A stretch of 45,560 nucleotides of DNA from Clostridia bacterium (GCA_017463425.1 JAFTPE010000024.1:1-45560), one strand, 5' to 3'. Positions 30,490 through 38,761 are shown, counted from the stretch's first letter. Notes: generated by a model not told the origin, from the letters alone. Translations and numbers: made by a program.

Positions 30490-30930
30490 TTACAAACCTT
30501 CGACAACGACGGTAATTTTAGCGATAACGCCTTCCATGAAACGGATTTCCGCAGGATACGACCCAACGCTTTTCACGCTGTCCATCTTGATTTTCTTTTT
30601 GTCGATATCATAGCCCATTGCCGCCAATGCGTCGCCTACGTGCGCCGCAGTAACGCTGCCGAACACTTTGCCGTTTTCGCCAACTTTGATTTTCACGCTG
30701 ACAGATTTGCCGTTAATATCCGCCGCCAACGCTTTCAACGCCTTCACTTCTTCCGCTTTATGGAACGCCGCCGCCGCTTTTTGCTGTTCTACCTCGTGTA
30801 CGTTTTGCGTGGTGGCGAGGGTAGCCAAACCTTTCTTGATTAAAAAGTTTCTGCCGTATCCGTCTGCAACCTCTACAACGTCGCCTTTTTTACCCGTACC
30901 TTTTACGTCTGCTTTTAAAATAACTTTCAT
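30490..30930 (-). CDS. rplI: 50S ribosomal protein L9
   Basis: L9 binds 23S rRNA near the L1 stalk and helps maintain reading frame. The 146-residue length and sequence are typical: [36 protein letters not shown] (read in parts), the long connecting helix rich in Ala/Lys/Glu (about 40-75), and the C-terminal domain with GKVFGSVT and [16 protein letters not shown] precedes the ATG. Here it is a single-gene unit rather than being next to gdpP/yybT and dnaB, as in Bacillus. Confidence 0.97.
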   Translation of the reverse strand: MKVILKADVKGTGKKGDVVEVADGYGRNFLIKKGLATLATTQNVHEVEQQKAAAAFHKAEEVKALKALAADINGKSVSVKIKVGENGKVFGSVTAAHVGDALAAMGYDIDKKKIKMDSVKSVGSYPAEIRFMEGVIAKITVVVEGL

Positions 30931-30989
30931 ATGCTTGTCCTCCTTGTAGGAAAAACGAATTTTTCCGCTAAAAATTTCTTTCTATTTCT

Positions 30990-31018
30990 ATTTTACAAAA
31001 AAATTTCGAAAATGTCAA
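30990..31018 (-). promoter_or_regulatory. Sigma-A promoter of rplI
   Basis: On the minus strand: TTGACA, 17-bp spacer, TAAAAT. Confidence 0.85.
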
Positions 31019-31073
31019 TAATCTTGAAACACTTTGCGCATACTGCTTTTACCTTTAAAGGAGGAATTTTAAT

Positions 31074-31244
31074 ATGATGAATGAAAATGAACGTGAAGTA
31101 AACAGCAGTATTGGTTGCGGTGTAACCGAATGTAAGTACAACCGCGCAGGCGATTATTGTACGCTTAGAAAAATCCACGTAGGCAATACCTGCGATTGTG
31201 ATGCAGAACATTGCACCTGTTGCGACAGCTTTGAAAGAAAATAA
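31074..31244 (+). CDS. DUF1540 family small Cys-rich protein
   Basis: This 56-residue frame begins MMNENEREVNSSIGCGVTEC and continues with KYNRAGDYCTLRKIHVGN, ending CTCCDSFERK. The spacing C-x4-C-x-Y-N-x5-C ... I-x-V-G ... T-x-C-x-S-F is the DUF1540 signature; nine Cys suggest metal binding. AAAGGAGG lies 9 bp before the first ATG (12 bp before the second). DUF1540 proteins are common in spore-forming Clostridia, often in two tandem domains; here there is one. Function is unknown. No sigma-A promoter is evident in the 55 bp before it, so another sigma factor may be used. Confidence 0.9.
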   Translation: MMNENEREVNSSIGCGVTECKYNRAGDYCTLRKIHVGNTCDCDAEHCTCCDSFERK

Positions 31245-31295
31245 GTTGTTCTTTTCAAAACGGCTTGATTGCAAAGCCTAAAAACGCAATCTTAA

Positions 31296-31330
31296 AAATC
31301 ACGCTCGACATTTTCGAGAGTGATTTTTTT
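31296..31330 (+). terminator. Intrinsic terminator after the DUF1540 gene
   Basis: AATCAC-CTCGA pairs with TCGAG-GTGATT (one mismatch) around CATTT, then T5. Confidence 0.85.
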
Positions 31331-31369
31331 GTAAAAAGTGATAAAAAAGAACATTTTTTCAATTTTTAA

Positions 31370-31417
31370 ATCGATATATTTTAATCGCTTGATTTTTATC
31401 GATATTAGGGGTATAAT
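31370..31417 (+). promoter_or_regulatory. Promoter of the PTS IIC-like gene with repeated ATCGATAT
   Basis: TTGATT (31389-31394), 17-bp spacer, TATAAT (31412-31417). ATCGATAT occurs at 31370-31377 and again at 31398-31405 on either side of the -35, a possible operator pair. Confidence 0.6.
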
Positions 31418-31449
31418 ATTGACAATCTAAAAAAAGGAAGTAGATACAT

Positions 31450-32553
31450 ATGGACGAGAAGAAAATTTCCGTACAAGAAAAAGCAAAAGCGTATTTGAAA
31501 TCGTTACCGAAACGGTTTTTCATTACGGCGTTTTCAGGAATGGCGCAAGGATTGTTCGTAACTTTAATAGCTGGTACGATTTTGGCGCAGATTGCAGGTT
31601 GGATAGGCGACAATTACGTTGGAAATACGTTGTTATATATTGCCAATATTGCAAAATCGTTGATGGGCGCGGGGATTGGCGTAGGAATCGCGCACGCGCT
31701 GGGGAAAAATAGATTATTGGTGTTTTCCGCGGCGGTAGCAGGCATGGTTGGGGCGTTTGCAGATAAATTGATTCCGGGCGCAGTTCCTTTCGTAATGCTT
31801 GGGCTTGGCGCGCCGGGCAACCCGATTGGCGCGTACGTAGTTACAATGTTCGTGGTAGAAATTGTCGGATTGTACGCAGGAAAGACGAAATTGGATATTA
31901 TTATCGTACCGCTTGGCGCAATGTTGTTGGCATTTGGCGGCGTGTTCGTTGCGTATCCGTTTATTTTGCTTATCAATTTGTTGGGTGTAGGTATCGAAAA
32001 AGCAACCGCAATTACGCCGTTCTTTATGGGGATTATCATTGCAGTCGTTATGGGAATCGTCTTGACAATGCCCACGTCTTCCGCAGCAATTTGGTTGTCG
32101 TTTGCGTTGGGCAATACGTCGGAGGCAATGTTGCTGGCAGGGGGAGCGGCAACGGTGGGGTGCGCGTGTCATATGATAGGCTTTGCCGTGGCGAGTTACC
32201 GTGAAAACAAAGTGGGCGGTTTGATAGCGCAAGGGATTGGAACGAGTATGTTGCAAATCCCCAATATAATGAAAAAACCTGTGATTATGTTGCCTATGAT
32301 TATATCCAGCGCGATTTGCGGACCTTTGTCTACGTGCGTGTTCGGTTTGAAATGCGGCGCGTCGGGCGTCGGTATGGGAACGAGCGGTTTGGTCGGCGTA
32401 TTCGGATTGATTGAAGAAACTAGCGGTTTGCTTGGTTACGTGGGAATCGTGTTGTTGATGTTCGTATTGCCTGCAATTTTGAATATCGTCATTTCGGAAT
32501 ATATGAGAAAGAAAGGTTGGATTCAATTCGGCGATATGAAATTGGACGTGTGA
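31450..32553 (+). CDS. PTS_EIIC_2-type membrane protein (PTS IIC-like)
   Basis: The 367-residue protein has about ten hydrophobic segments and matches the PTS IIC-like (PF13303-type) permease family: a basic amphipathic N-terminus (KAYLKSLPKRFFITAFSGMAQGLF), GAGIGVGIAHALGKN, GAPGNPIGAYV, PTSSAAIW and a Gly-rich ending with GASGVGMGTSGLVG. No IIA or IIB domain is fused or adjacent. The substrate of this family is not known, and real phosphotransferase activity is uncertain. AAAAGGAAG precedes the ATG. Monocistronic. Confidence 0.85.
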   Translation: MDEKKISVQEKAKAYLKSLPKRFFITAFSGMAQGLFVTLIAGTILAQIAGWIGDNYVGNTLLYIANIAKSLMGAGIGVGIAHALGKNRLLVFSAAVAGMVGAFADKLIPGAVPFVMLGLGAPGNPIGAYVVTMFVVEIVGLYAGKTKLDIIIVPLGAMLLAFGGVFVAYPFILLINLLGVGIEKATAITPFFMGIIIAVVMGIVLTMPTSSAAIWLSFALGNTSEAMLLAGGAATVGCACHMIGFAVASYRENKVGGLIAQGIGTSMLQIPNIMKKPVIMLPMIISSAICGPLSTCVFGLKCGASGVGMGTSGLVGVFGLIEETSGLLGYVGIVLLMFVLPAILNIVISEYMRKKGWIQFGDMKLDV

Positions 32554-32570
32554 TGGTAAAGTAAAAAACG

Positions 32571-32605
32571 AAACCGCGGTTGTTAAAAACACAGCCGCGG
32601 TTTTT
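32571..32605 (+). terminator. Bidirectional terminator between the IIC gene and DUF1846
   Basis: AAACCGCGG/CCGCGGTTT with a partly paired loop is followed by T's on the plus strand and preceded by an A-run. Confidence 0.85.
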
Positions 32606-32624
32606 GCTTGGAACAATTTATGAT

Positions 32625-34100
32625 TTAGTTAAAATCGGTCTGTCGTTGCGGTTCGCAGGTAAGGTGCAAGCCCAACGCTTTAAAGGTCTTTTCGTCTACG
32701 TGGGATAATAAAACGGTGGAATGAATTTCACAATTTTTCAATTTATCCAACTGCTCTATGGCGAGTTTTGCCATAGGATCGCCCACGGCGCAAATGGACA
32801 ACGCCATCAGTATTTCGTCCGTATGCAATCTTGGATTGAGCGAACCCATATGATTGACCTTTAATTTCTGCAACGGTTCGATTATGGTGGGGGAGATGAG
32901 TTGTATAGAATCGTCAATACCACCCAACACTTTTAACGCGTTCAAAAGACACGCCGCAGATGCGCCCAAAAGTTCGCCTGTTTTTCCCGTTACGATTCTG
33001 CCGTCGTTAAGCTCGATTGCCACGGCAGGACCGCCCGAGAGTTTGGCTTTTTCAAGGGCAGGCGCAACGGCTTTTCTATCTTCTACGTCAATGCCCGTCT
33101 TGCTCATCAGCAGTTCGATTTTCGCTACGACGTCTTTGCCGATTCTGCCTTTCCTTGCGTCGCAAAGCGCGGCGTAATAACGGCGAATGATTTCGTTTTT
33201 AGAGGCTTGTCTACAAGTTTCGTCGTCGAAAATGCAATTTCCTGCCATATTGACGCCCATATCGGTAGGGGATTTGTAAGGGGAATATCCTAAGATTTTT
33301 TCAAGCATTGCCGAAACAACGGGGAAAATTTCCACGTCGCGATTGTAATTCACCGCCAAGGTTTGATAGGCTTCGAGATGATAGGGGTCAATCATATTGA
33401 CGTCGTTCAAATCGGCTGTTGCCGCCTCGTACGCCACGTTGACGGGGTGCGATAAGGGCAAATTCCAAACGGGGAAAGTTTCAAATTTTGCATATCCTGC
33501 TTTCACACCGTGTAAATTTTCGTGATAGAGCTGAGAAAGGCAGGTCGCCATTTTTCCGCTGCCAGGACCTGGCGCGGTAACGATTACCAATCTCCGTTTG
33601 GTAGGGATATATTCATTTTTGCCATATCCTTCGTCGCTGACGATTTTTTGTACGTCGGAGGGGTAACCCTCGATTGCATAATGCTTGTACACAGCAACGC
33701 CAAGATTGTTTAAACGTTTGATAAACCCGTCTACGGCAGGTTGCGAATGATACATAGTCATAACGACGCTGCCAACGTACAAACCTTTGCTTTTGAAAAC
33801 GTCTAAAAGCCGTATAACGTCTGCGTCGTACGTAATCCCTAAATCGCTGCGATATTTGTTTTTAATGATATCGTTTGCGCTGATGACGACGAGGATTTCC
33901 GCTATGTCTTTCAGCTTTAACAACATTTTGATTTTACTGTCTGGTTCAAATCCGGGCAAAACCCTCGACGCATGGTAATCGTCAAACAGTTTTCCTCCAA
34001 ATTCAAGATACAATTTATCTCCGAAAGAATCGATTCGTTCCTGAATTTTTTCCGATTGCATAGACAGATATTTTTTGTTGTCAAAACCCAATGCATTCAT
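32625..34100 (-). CDS. DUF1846 family protein
   Basis: The 491-residue protein is a full-length DUF1846 member: GFDNKKYLSMQSEKI at the N-terminus, LYLEFGGKLFDDYHASRVLPGF, APGPGSGKMATCLSQLYHE (a P-loop-like segment near 175), KAGYAKFETFPVWNLPL, HPVNVAYEAATADL and SPTDMGVNMAG. Function is unknown; structures of this family show P-loop-like and other domains forming a large oligomer. The start at 34100 matches family N-termini and has a GAGAGG site; an ATG 26 codons upstream lies in the promoter region. Single gene with its own promoter. Confidence 0.93.
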   Translation of the reverse strand: MNALGFDNKKYLSMQSEKIQERIDSFGDKLYLEFGGKLFDDYHASRVLPGFEPDSKIKMLLKLKDIAEILVVISANDIIKNKYRSDLGITYDADVIRLLDVFKSKGLYVGSVVMTMYHSQPAVDGFIKRLNNLGVAVYKHYAIEGYPSDVQKIVSDEGYGKNEYIPTKRRLVIVTAPGPGSGKMATCLSQLYHENLHGVKAGYAKFETFPVWNLPLSHPVNVAYEAATADLNDVNMIDPYHLEAYQTLAVNYNRDVEIFPVVSAMLEKILGYSPYKSPTDMGVNMAGNCIFDDETCRQASKNEIIRRYYAALCDARKGRIGKDVVAKIELLMSKTGIDVEDRKAVAPALEKAKLSGGPAVAIELNDGRIVTGKTGELLGASAACLLNALKVLGGIDDSIQLISPTIIEPLQKLKVNHMGSLNPRLHTDEILMALSICAVGDPMAKLAIEQLDKLKNCEIHSTVLLSHVDEKTFKALGLHLTCEPQRQTDFN

Positions 34101-34149
34101 AAGCGCGCCTCTCGTCTTTTGTTTTTCTCTTAAAATCGTCATTTTATCT

Positions 34150-34178
34150 ATTTTACCAAAAAAAGAGAAAAAAGTCAA
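34150..34178 (-). promoter_or_regulatory. Sigma-A promoter of the DUF1846 gene
   Basis: On the minus strand: TTGACT, 17-bp spacer, TAAAAT. Confidence 0.8.
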
Positions 34179-34258
34179 TGCTATGAGCGAGAAAAGCTGT
34201 TTAAAAAAGAAGAATTATTTTTGTTGTTTTTCAACAAAAAAGATAAAAAGAGGCTACC

Positions 34259-34304
34259 GTGTACGCGTTGAAAATAAAACGGGGTGGGCGTGTACGGGTT
34301 GAAA
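34259..34304. repeat. Near-identical 15-bp direct repeats
   Basis: GTGTACGCGTTGAAA and GTGTACGGGTTGAAA start 31 bp apart. They lie in the 281-bp gap between the DUF1846 and NUDIX genes, which also holds an inverted repeat TTTTTGTTG/CAACAAAAA at 34218-34240 and no gene that I can support. Confidence 0.5.
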
Positions 34305-34312
34305 GACAAAGA

Positions 34313-34347
34313 AAAAACTCTCCGCATAAACAAGTGGGAGAGTTTTT
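34313..34347 (-). terminator. Terminator after the NUDIX gene
   Basis: AAAACTCTCC/GGAGAGTTTT is flanked by A6 and T5, so it is T-rich on the minus strand after the stem as well as on the plus strand. Confidence 0.8.
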
Positions 34348-34381
34348 AGGAGAAGATCAAAAAATGAAAAAATATAATAGG

Positions 34382-34876
34382 TTAGATTTTTTTCTTTAAT
34401 TCGCGTACGGCGTTGTTGAGGAACACTTCTGCCGTCGTACCCTTTCTAATCAAAGCCAACGCCTCGTCAGGGCTACACCAACGCGCTTCGGACACTTCGT
34501 CCTCTTTCAATCGAATGTTTTTTTCTTCTACGATTACGATAAAATTGAGCATCAACACTTCTTTTTTGTTGTGATAACGCGAAGACATATATTTGACCTT
34601 TACAACGTCCAAACCAAGTTCTTCCTTGATTTCGCGAGGAATGGTTTTTTCAGCGTTTTCGCCTTTTTTAATATAACCTGCAAATAAGATAAAATCGTCG
34701 TCTTCTACGTGTTTTGCCAACAAAATTTTATCTTGCGCGCGATTGGTTACAACCATGGACACCGCAACGGAAAATTGCGGAAACATATACGATTCGCATT
34801 GGCTGCAATAGGGAATCAATCCTTCGTTTTCACAAAACCGCAAAGAAAGTTTTTGCCCACATTCTCTACAATACAT
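34382..34876 (-). CDS. NUDIX hydrolase with N-terminal zinc ribbon
   Basis: The 164-residue protein has a zinc ribbon (Cys3, Cys6, Cys24, Cys27) followed by a NUDIX domain whose box reads G-x5-E-x7-RE-I-x-EE-x-G-L from Gly67 to Leu89, with the metal-binding EE pair at 85-86. The arrangement recalls NudC NADH pyrophosphatase, but it is shorter and lacks the SQPWPFPxS signature, so the substrate is open. GGAGGG lies 8 bp before the ATG. It has its own consensus promoter. Confidence 0.9.
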   Translation of the reverse strand: MYCRECGQKLSLRFCENEGLIPYCSQCESYMFPQFSVAVSMVVTNRAQDKILLAKHVEDDDFILFAGYIKKGENAEKTIPREIKEELGLDVVKVKYMSSRYHNKKEVLMLNFIVIVEEKNIRLKEDEVSEARWCSPDEALALIRKGTTAEVFLNNAVRELKKKI

Positions 34877-34911
34877 ACGTTGCCCTCCTTATTTTCGTTA
34901 TTTTCCTATTT

Positions 34912-34940
34912 ATTATACTGCTTTTTTTAACGTTTGTCAA
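34912..34940 (-). promoter_or_regulatory. Consensus sigma-A promoter of the NUDIX gene
   Basis: On the minus strand: TTGACA, 17-bp spacer, TATAAT. Confidence 0.85.
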
Positions 34941-35087
34941 CAATGCGAAAAAACTTTTTTGAAAAAATTTCACAAAAAATGCAAAAAAATGCCGAAAAGG
35001 CGCTTTCGATATACATTGTCGGTATTCTTCGGGTATTCTATTTATATACAATATTTTATAAAAAAATCGCGCACAGGCGTTTTGTAC

Positions 35088-35116
35088 TTGACATATGAAA
35101 AAAAATAGAGTATAAT
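35088..35116 (+). promoter_or_regulatory. Consensus sigma-A promoter of purA
   Basis: TTGACA, 17-bp spacer, TATAAT, leaving a leader of about 110 nt. Confidence 0.9.
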
Positions 35117-35138
35117 AAGTTGCACAATCAAACGGCAA

Positions 35139-35222
35139 GGAGAGCTTTTTTGGGAAAGAACGCCAAAAGGCTCGGTTTTTTCGCGTTTTGAATGTGTTTT
35201 AATACGGAAAAAACCAAAGGAG
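35139..35222 (+). promoter_or_regulatory. Attenuator-like leader of purA
   Basis: GAGCTTTTTTGG (35142-35153) pairs with CCAAAAGGCTC (35163-35173) with one bulge and one G-U, followed by GGTTTTTT: an intrinsic terminator. The same GGTTTTTTC (35174-35182) can instead pair with GGAAAAAACC (35206-35215), directly before the AAAGGAG ribosome binding site. The two states exclude each other over the T-tract. No known purine riboswitch core is recognised. Confidence 0.55.
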
Positions 35223-35234
35223 AACATAAAAATT

Positions 35235-36509
35235 ATGCTTACATCTATTTGCGGTATCAACTGGGGCGACGAAGGCAAGGGCAGAATGGTGGACTTGTTG
35301 TCGGAAAAGTTTGACATTGTATGCCGTTATCAAGGCGGAAACAATGCGGGACACACCGTTATCAACGAACGAGGAAAATTTATTCTCAATTTGTTGCCTT
35401 CGGGGATTTTGCGTGAAGAAGTGGTCAACGTTATGGGGCCCGGTATGGTTATCGACATCAAACATCTTTGCGGCGAAATTGCAAAATTGCGCGAGGCAGG
35501 TATTAAAATTACGCCTGAAAACTTGAAAATTTCAGATCGCGCGGTAATCACTATGCCGTATAACGTATTACAAGATTGTTTGGAAGAAGACCGTTTGGCA
35601 GGTAAAAAATTCGGTTCGACTCGTCGCGGTATCGCGCCCGTATACGCGGATAAATATTTGAAAAAAGCGTTCCGTATGGGCGAACTTCTCAATCCCGAAC
35701 GTTTATACAAGCGCGTTGCAGATATCGTGGAATGGAAAAACCTTACCGTTGTCGGCGGATACAATGCTGAACCCGTTAAGACGGAAGATATCATTTCGTA
35801 TTTTGAAACGTATGGAAAAGAATTAGCTCCGTTCGTTTGCGACGTTGGTTTATATCTCACCGACGCGCACGCAAAAGGCAAGGACATTATGTTCGAGGCG
35901 CAACTTGGCGCAATGCGCGATATCGATTTTGGTATTCATCCCTATACGTCGTCGTCGTCGACGATAGCGGCGTACGCTCCTATCGGCGCAGGCGTACCTC
36001 AATTACAACTCGACAATTCCATTGGGATTATGAAAGCGTATTCCACCTGCGTAGGGGAAGGTCCTTTCACGGCTGAATATTTCGACGAAAAAGCAAAACG
36101 TTTGCGTGATTTGGGCGGAGAATACGGCGCGGCAACGGGCAGACCCCGTCGCGTAGGTCCTTTTGATATCGTAGCCTCTCGCTATGGAATCCGTTGCCAA
36201 GGCGCGACGGAAATCGCGTTGACGAAAATGGACATTTTGTCTGATTATGAAGAAATCGAGGTTTGCGTCGCGTACGAACTTAACGGTGAAATTATCGAAG
36301 AATTTCCGTTTGTGGACGTTTTAGACGATTGCAAACCCGTATTCAAAACGGTAAAAGGTTGGAATTGCGACATTTCCAAGTGTCGTAAAAAAGAAGATTT
36401 GCCCAAAGAAGCGCTCGATTACGTAAGATATTTAGAAGAGGCTTGCGGTTGCAAAATCAGATACGTATCCGTTGGCGCAGAACGCGACGCATACGTACAG
36501 ATGTATTAA
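35235..36509 (+). CDS. purA: Adenylosuccinate synthetase
   Basis: PurA joins IMP and aspartate with GTP to give adenylosuccinate, the first committed step to AMP. The 424-residue protein shows the GTP-binding loop WGDEGKGRMVD (residues 10-20) with catalytic Asp12, the GGNNAGHTV block with catalytic His, GPGMVID, STRRGIAP, and the C-terminal TGRPRRVGPFD with the aspartate/IMP-binding arginines. Length is normal. AAAGGAG lies 12 bp before the ATG, slightly far, which may matter if the leader folds. Confidence 0.97.
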   Translation: MLTSICGINWGDEGKGRMVDLLSEKFDIVCRYQGGNNAGHTVINERGKFILNLLPSGILREEVVNVMGPGMVIDIKHLCGEIAKLREAGIKITPENLKISDRAVITMPYNVLQDCLEEDRLAGKKFGSTRRGIAPVYADKYLKKAFRMGELLNPERLYKRVADIVEWKNLTVVGGYNAEPVKTEDIISYFETYGKELAPFVCDVGLYLTDAHAKGKDIMFEAQLGAMRDIDFGIHPYTSSSSTIAAYAPIGAGVPQLQLDNSIGIMKAYSTCVGEGPFTAEYFDEKAKRLRDLGGEYGAATGRPRRVGPFDIVASRYGIRCQGATEIALTKMDILSDYEEIEVCVAYELNGEIIEEFPFVDVLDDCKPVFKTVKGWNCDISKCRKKEDLPKEALDYVRYLEEACGCKIRYVSVGAERDAYVQMY

Positions 36510-36530
36510 AAATATACCTTGAAACGAAAC

Positions 36531-36565
36531 AAAACCGATTCTTTTTGCAAGAGTCGGTTTTCTCA
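36531..36565 (+). terminator. Intrinsic terminator after purA
   Basis: A 13-bp stem (arms 36531-36543 and 36549-36561, one G-U) with a 5-nt loop carries its T-run in the right arm, then TCTC. Confidence 0.8.
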
Positions 36566-36617
36566 TATAAGTAAATTTAATATCTTCTATAAAAAATTAT
36601 AAGAAAAAACACACAAA

Positions 36618-36664
36618 AAAAATACGCGCCGTTGCTTGAAAAATACGCGCGCTTGTGCTATAAT
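36618..36664 (+). promoter_or_regulatory. ddh promoter with 12-bp direct repeats
   Basis: TTGAAA (36636-36641), 17-bp spacer, TATAAT (36659-36664) with extended TG. AAAAATACGCGC occurs at 36618-36629 and 36639-36650, exactly 21 bp (two helical turns) apart, bracketing the -35. Confidence 0.65.
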
Positions 36665-36695
36665 GAACGAAAGCTATCATTGCGAGGTATAAAAA

Positions 36696-37679
36696 ATGAA
36701 AATTCGCGTCGGCATTTACGGTTACGGAAATTTGGGCAAGGGGGTAGAACTCGCCCTTAGACAAAACCCCGACCTTACGGCAGTTGGCGTGTTTACGCGC
36801 CGCGATCCTAAAACGCTGAAAACATTGACGGGGATTCCCGTATATTCGGCTTTAGACGTAGAGAAAATGAAAGAAGATATCGACGTCATGATTCTCTGTG
36901 GCGGCAGCGCAACCGACCTTCCTAAACAAACGCCGTATTTGGCGCAATATTTCAACGTCGTAGACAGTTTTGATACCCATGCAAATATCCCTCAACACGT
37001 CAAAAACGTACAAGAAATGGCGGAAAAAGCAAAGACGACTGCGCTCGTTTCCGCAGGATGGGACCCGGGCATGTTTTCAATCGCCCGTTTGTATTCGGGG
37101 GTGGTACTTTGCGAGGGGCAAGATTATACGTTTTGGGGCAAGGGCGTCAGTCAAGGACATTCGGACGCGATTCGCCGAATCGACGGGGTCGTGGACGCAA
37201 GACAATATACAATTCCTATGCAGAGTGCGTTGAAAGCGGTGAGAAAGGGTGAAACGCCTGCGCTGACGGCGGCGGAAAAACACGAACGGGAATGTTTCGT
37301 CGTAGTTGCAGAGGGCGCGGACAAGGCGCGTATCGAACGAGAAATCAAAACTATGCCCAATTATTTTGCCGATTACAATACGACTGTGCATTTTATATCC
37401 AAAGAAGAATTGGATAAAAACCACGGCGGTTTGCCACATGGCGGATTGGTCGTTCGTAGTGGCGTAACGGGTTTGCATAAAGAAAACAAGCACGTGATAG
37501 AATATTCGTTGAAGTTGGATTCCAATCCCGAATTTACTTCGTCCGTGCTGGTGGCTTGCGCGAGGGCCGTCTATCGTATGAATCAAGAAAAAATGTACGG
37601 TTGCAAAACTATGTTGGACGTGCCGCCTGTTTATCTTTCCCCGAAAAGCAGGGACGAATTGTTGCAAACATTGCTTTAA
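36696..37679 (+). CDS. ddh: meso-Diaminopimelate D-dehydrogenase
   Basis: Ddh makes meso-diaminopimelate from tetrahydrodipicolinate with NADPH and ammonia in one step, feeding lysine and peptidoglycan synthesis. The 327-residue protein has the Rossmann motif GYGNLGKG at the N-terminus, VFTRRDP (NADP 2'-phosphate-binding Arg), DSFDTHANIP, SAGWDPGMFS and the substrate-binding FWGKGVSQGHSDAIRR. Length matches the family (about 326). GCGAGGT precedes the ATG. It is a single-gene unit, so the genome uses the dehydrogenase variant of the DAP pathway, perhaps beside another. Confidence 0.96.
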   Translation: MKIRVGIYGYGNLGKGVELALRQNPDLTAVGVFTRRDPKTLKTLTGIPVYSALDVEKMKEDIDVMILCGGSATDLPKQTPYLAQYFNVVDSFDTHANIPQHVKNVQEMAEKAKTTALVSAGWDPGMFSIARLYSGVVLCEGQDYTFWGKGVSQGHSDAIRRIDGVVDARQYTIPMQSALKAVRKGETPALTAAEKHERECFVVVAEGADKARIEREIKTMPNYFADYNTTVHFISKEELDKNHGGLPHGGLVVRSGVTGLHKENKHVIEYSLKLDSNPEFTSSVLVACARAVYRMNQEKMYGCKTMLDVPPVYLSPKSRDELLQTLL

Positions 37680-37692
37680 AATTGTATAAACG

Positions 37693-37733
37693 AACGTTGC
37701 CCTGAAACCACGCCGTTTCGGGGCGTTTTTTTT
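37693..37733 (+). terminator. Intrinsic terminator after ddh
   Basis: GCCCTGAAA pairs with TTTCGGGGC with outer AACG/CGTT (3-nt bulge), followed by T8. The AT-rich bases from 37734 to the next promoter show nothing I can name. Confidence 0.85.
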
Positions 37734-37878
37734 GCGTGAAAATTTTATTTTTGTGAAAATTACGTAAAAAATAAAAATTTTACGAGCAATCGTCGGTTTT
37801 GCATTGTTAAAATAGCGAGAAGAAAAGTGAAAAACAGGAAAAATTTCCCGCTTTTGAAAGGAAATTATGCCAAAAAAC

Positions 37879-37907
37879 TTGAAAATTTTTTGTAAATATA
37901 TTATAAT
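37879..37907 (+). promoter_or_regulatory. Promoter of the envelope trio
   Basis: TTGAAA, 17-bp spacer, TATAAT. A second TATAAT ten bases downstream (37918-37923) may be an alternative -10. Confidence 0.7.
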
Positions 37908-37951
37908 GTAATATATAGTATAATACAAAAATAACATTTTTGGAGATTACA

Positions 37952-38746
37952 ATGGAAGAAACGCGTGCTTTGAAACGCAAAATATATAACAATGCAATCG
38001 TCTACGGATTGGTTTTTCTTGCGGTTGCCATAACGCCATTGATTGCGGCGCAAGCGGCGAAATTGTTGGATTTTGCCGTGTTGGAATGGTGGCAACACGG
38101 TCAACTGCGGGTGTTTTACACCGAGGTTTTGACGGCGGTCTTTTGGATAGTGGAAATGGTAGGGTTTCACTTTTTGGTTAAACATTTAAAGAAACGGCAA
38201 ACCAATGATACGCAAGACGAATCCTCTTCCCGTTTATCTGAGGAAATTGCAATAACGAAAAGCGAAAAGAAAGAGAAAAAACACATGCCAAAAGAGCCGT
38301 TGTTGCCTTTAAAGAACGTGCTGGCGTTGTTTGGTGTTTGCGCTGTCTGTGTGTTGTTGCTCAGCGCGCAAATTGGATTTCAGGTGAAAATATTTTACGA
38401 TTTAGGCGAACGGGTCGTACTCAGTGAAATCATAGATTTTGGCGGTTTGGTCGTAAAAAATATCGTCAAATGCGTATGGATAGTCGTTTTGATAAAAGTA
38501 TCCTTTACTATGATGGAAGCGGCGTTAAAAAATGCGGCGATAAGCGAAAAAGCAAAACTTTGTCTTGTGTGGACGGGCGTGCTTGCGCTTGTATTATTGT
38601 TTGGCGTATACGACGTGTTATATTCGGCGAATCCGTTTGCGTGGACGTATCTTTTCTTTTACGTTGCGTTTACGGTAATGTACGTTTTGACCAAACGAAA
38701 TTTTATCAAATCGTATTTATTGATTTTTTTCGTGTATTTGTTTTAA
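37952..38746 (+). CDS. Membrane protein of unknown function, first of an envelope trio
   Basis: The 264-residue protein has two hydrophobic segments (about 18-40 and 55-78), a charged cytoplasmic stretch rich in Lys/Glu (about 80-118), and then about five more segments (about 123-145, 160-185, 205-220, 225-243, 246-262). The Lys/Arg patch before the final helix and the hydrophobic C-terminus give no family that I recognise. Start: ATG at 37952 with GGAG 7 bp upstream; the in-frame TTG at 37940 overlaps that site. The next gene follows within 15 bp, so the protein probably works with the LtaS-like enzyme and the glycosyltransferase. Confidence 0.75.
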   Translation: MEETRALKRKIYNNAIVYGLVFLAVAITPLIAAQAAKLLDFAVLEWWQHGQLRVFYTEVLTAVFWIVEMVGFHFLVKHLKKRQTNDTQDESSSRLSEEIAITKSEKKEKKHMPKEPLLPLKNVLALFGVCAVCVLLLSAQIGFQVKIFYDLGERVVLSEIIDFGGLVVKNIVKCVWIVVLIKVSFTMMEAALKNAAISEKAKLCLVWTGVLALVLLFGVYDVLYSANPFAWTYLFFYVAFTVMYVLTKRNFIKSYLLIFFVYLF

Positions 38747-38761
38747 TAGGGAGAAATGCAA

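Noticed and set aside
34259-34304. CRISPR array
   Set aside because: Only two short imperfect repeats are present, with no further units and no cas genes.
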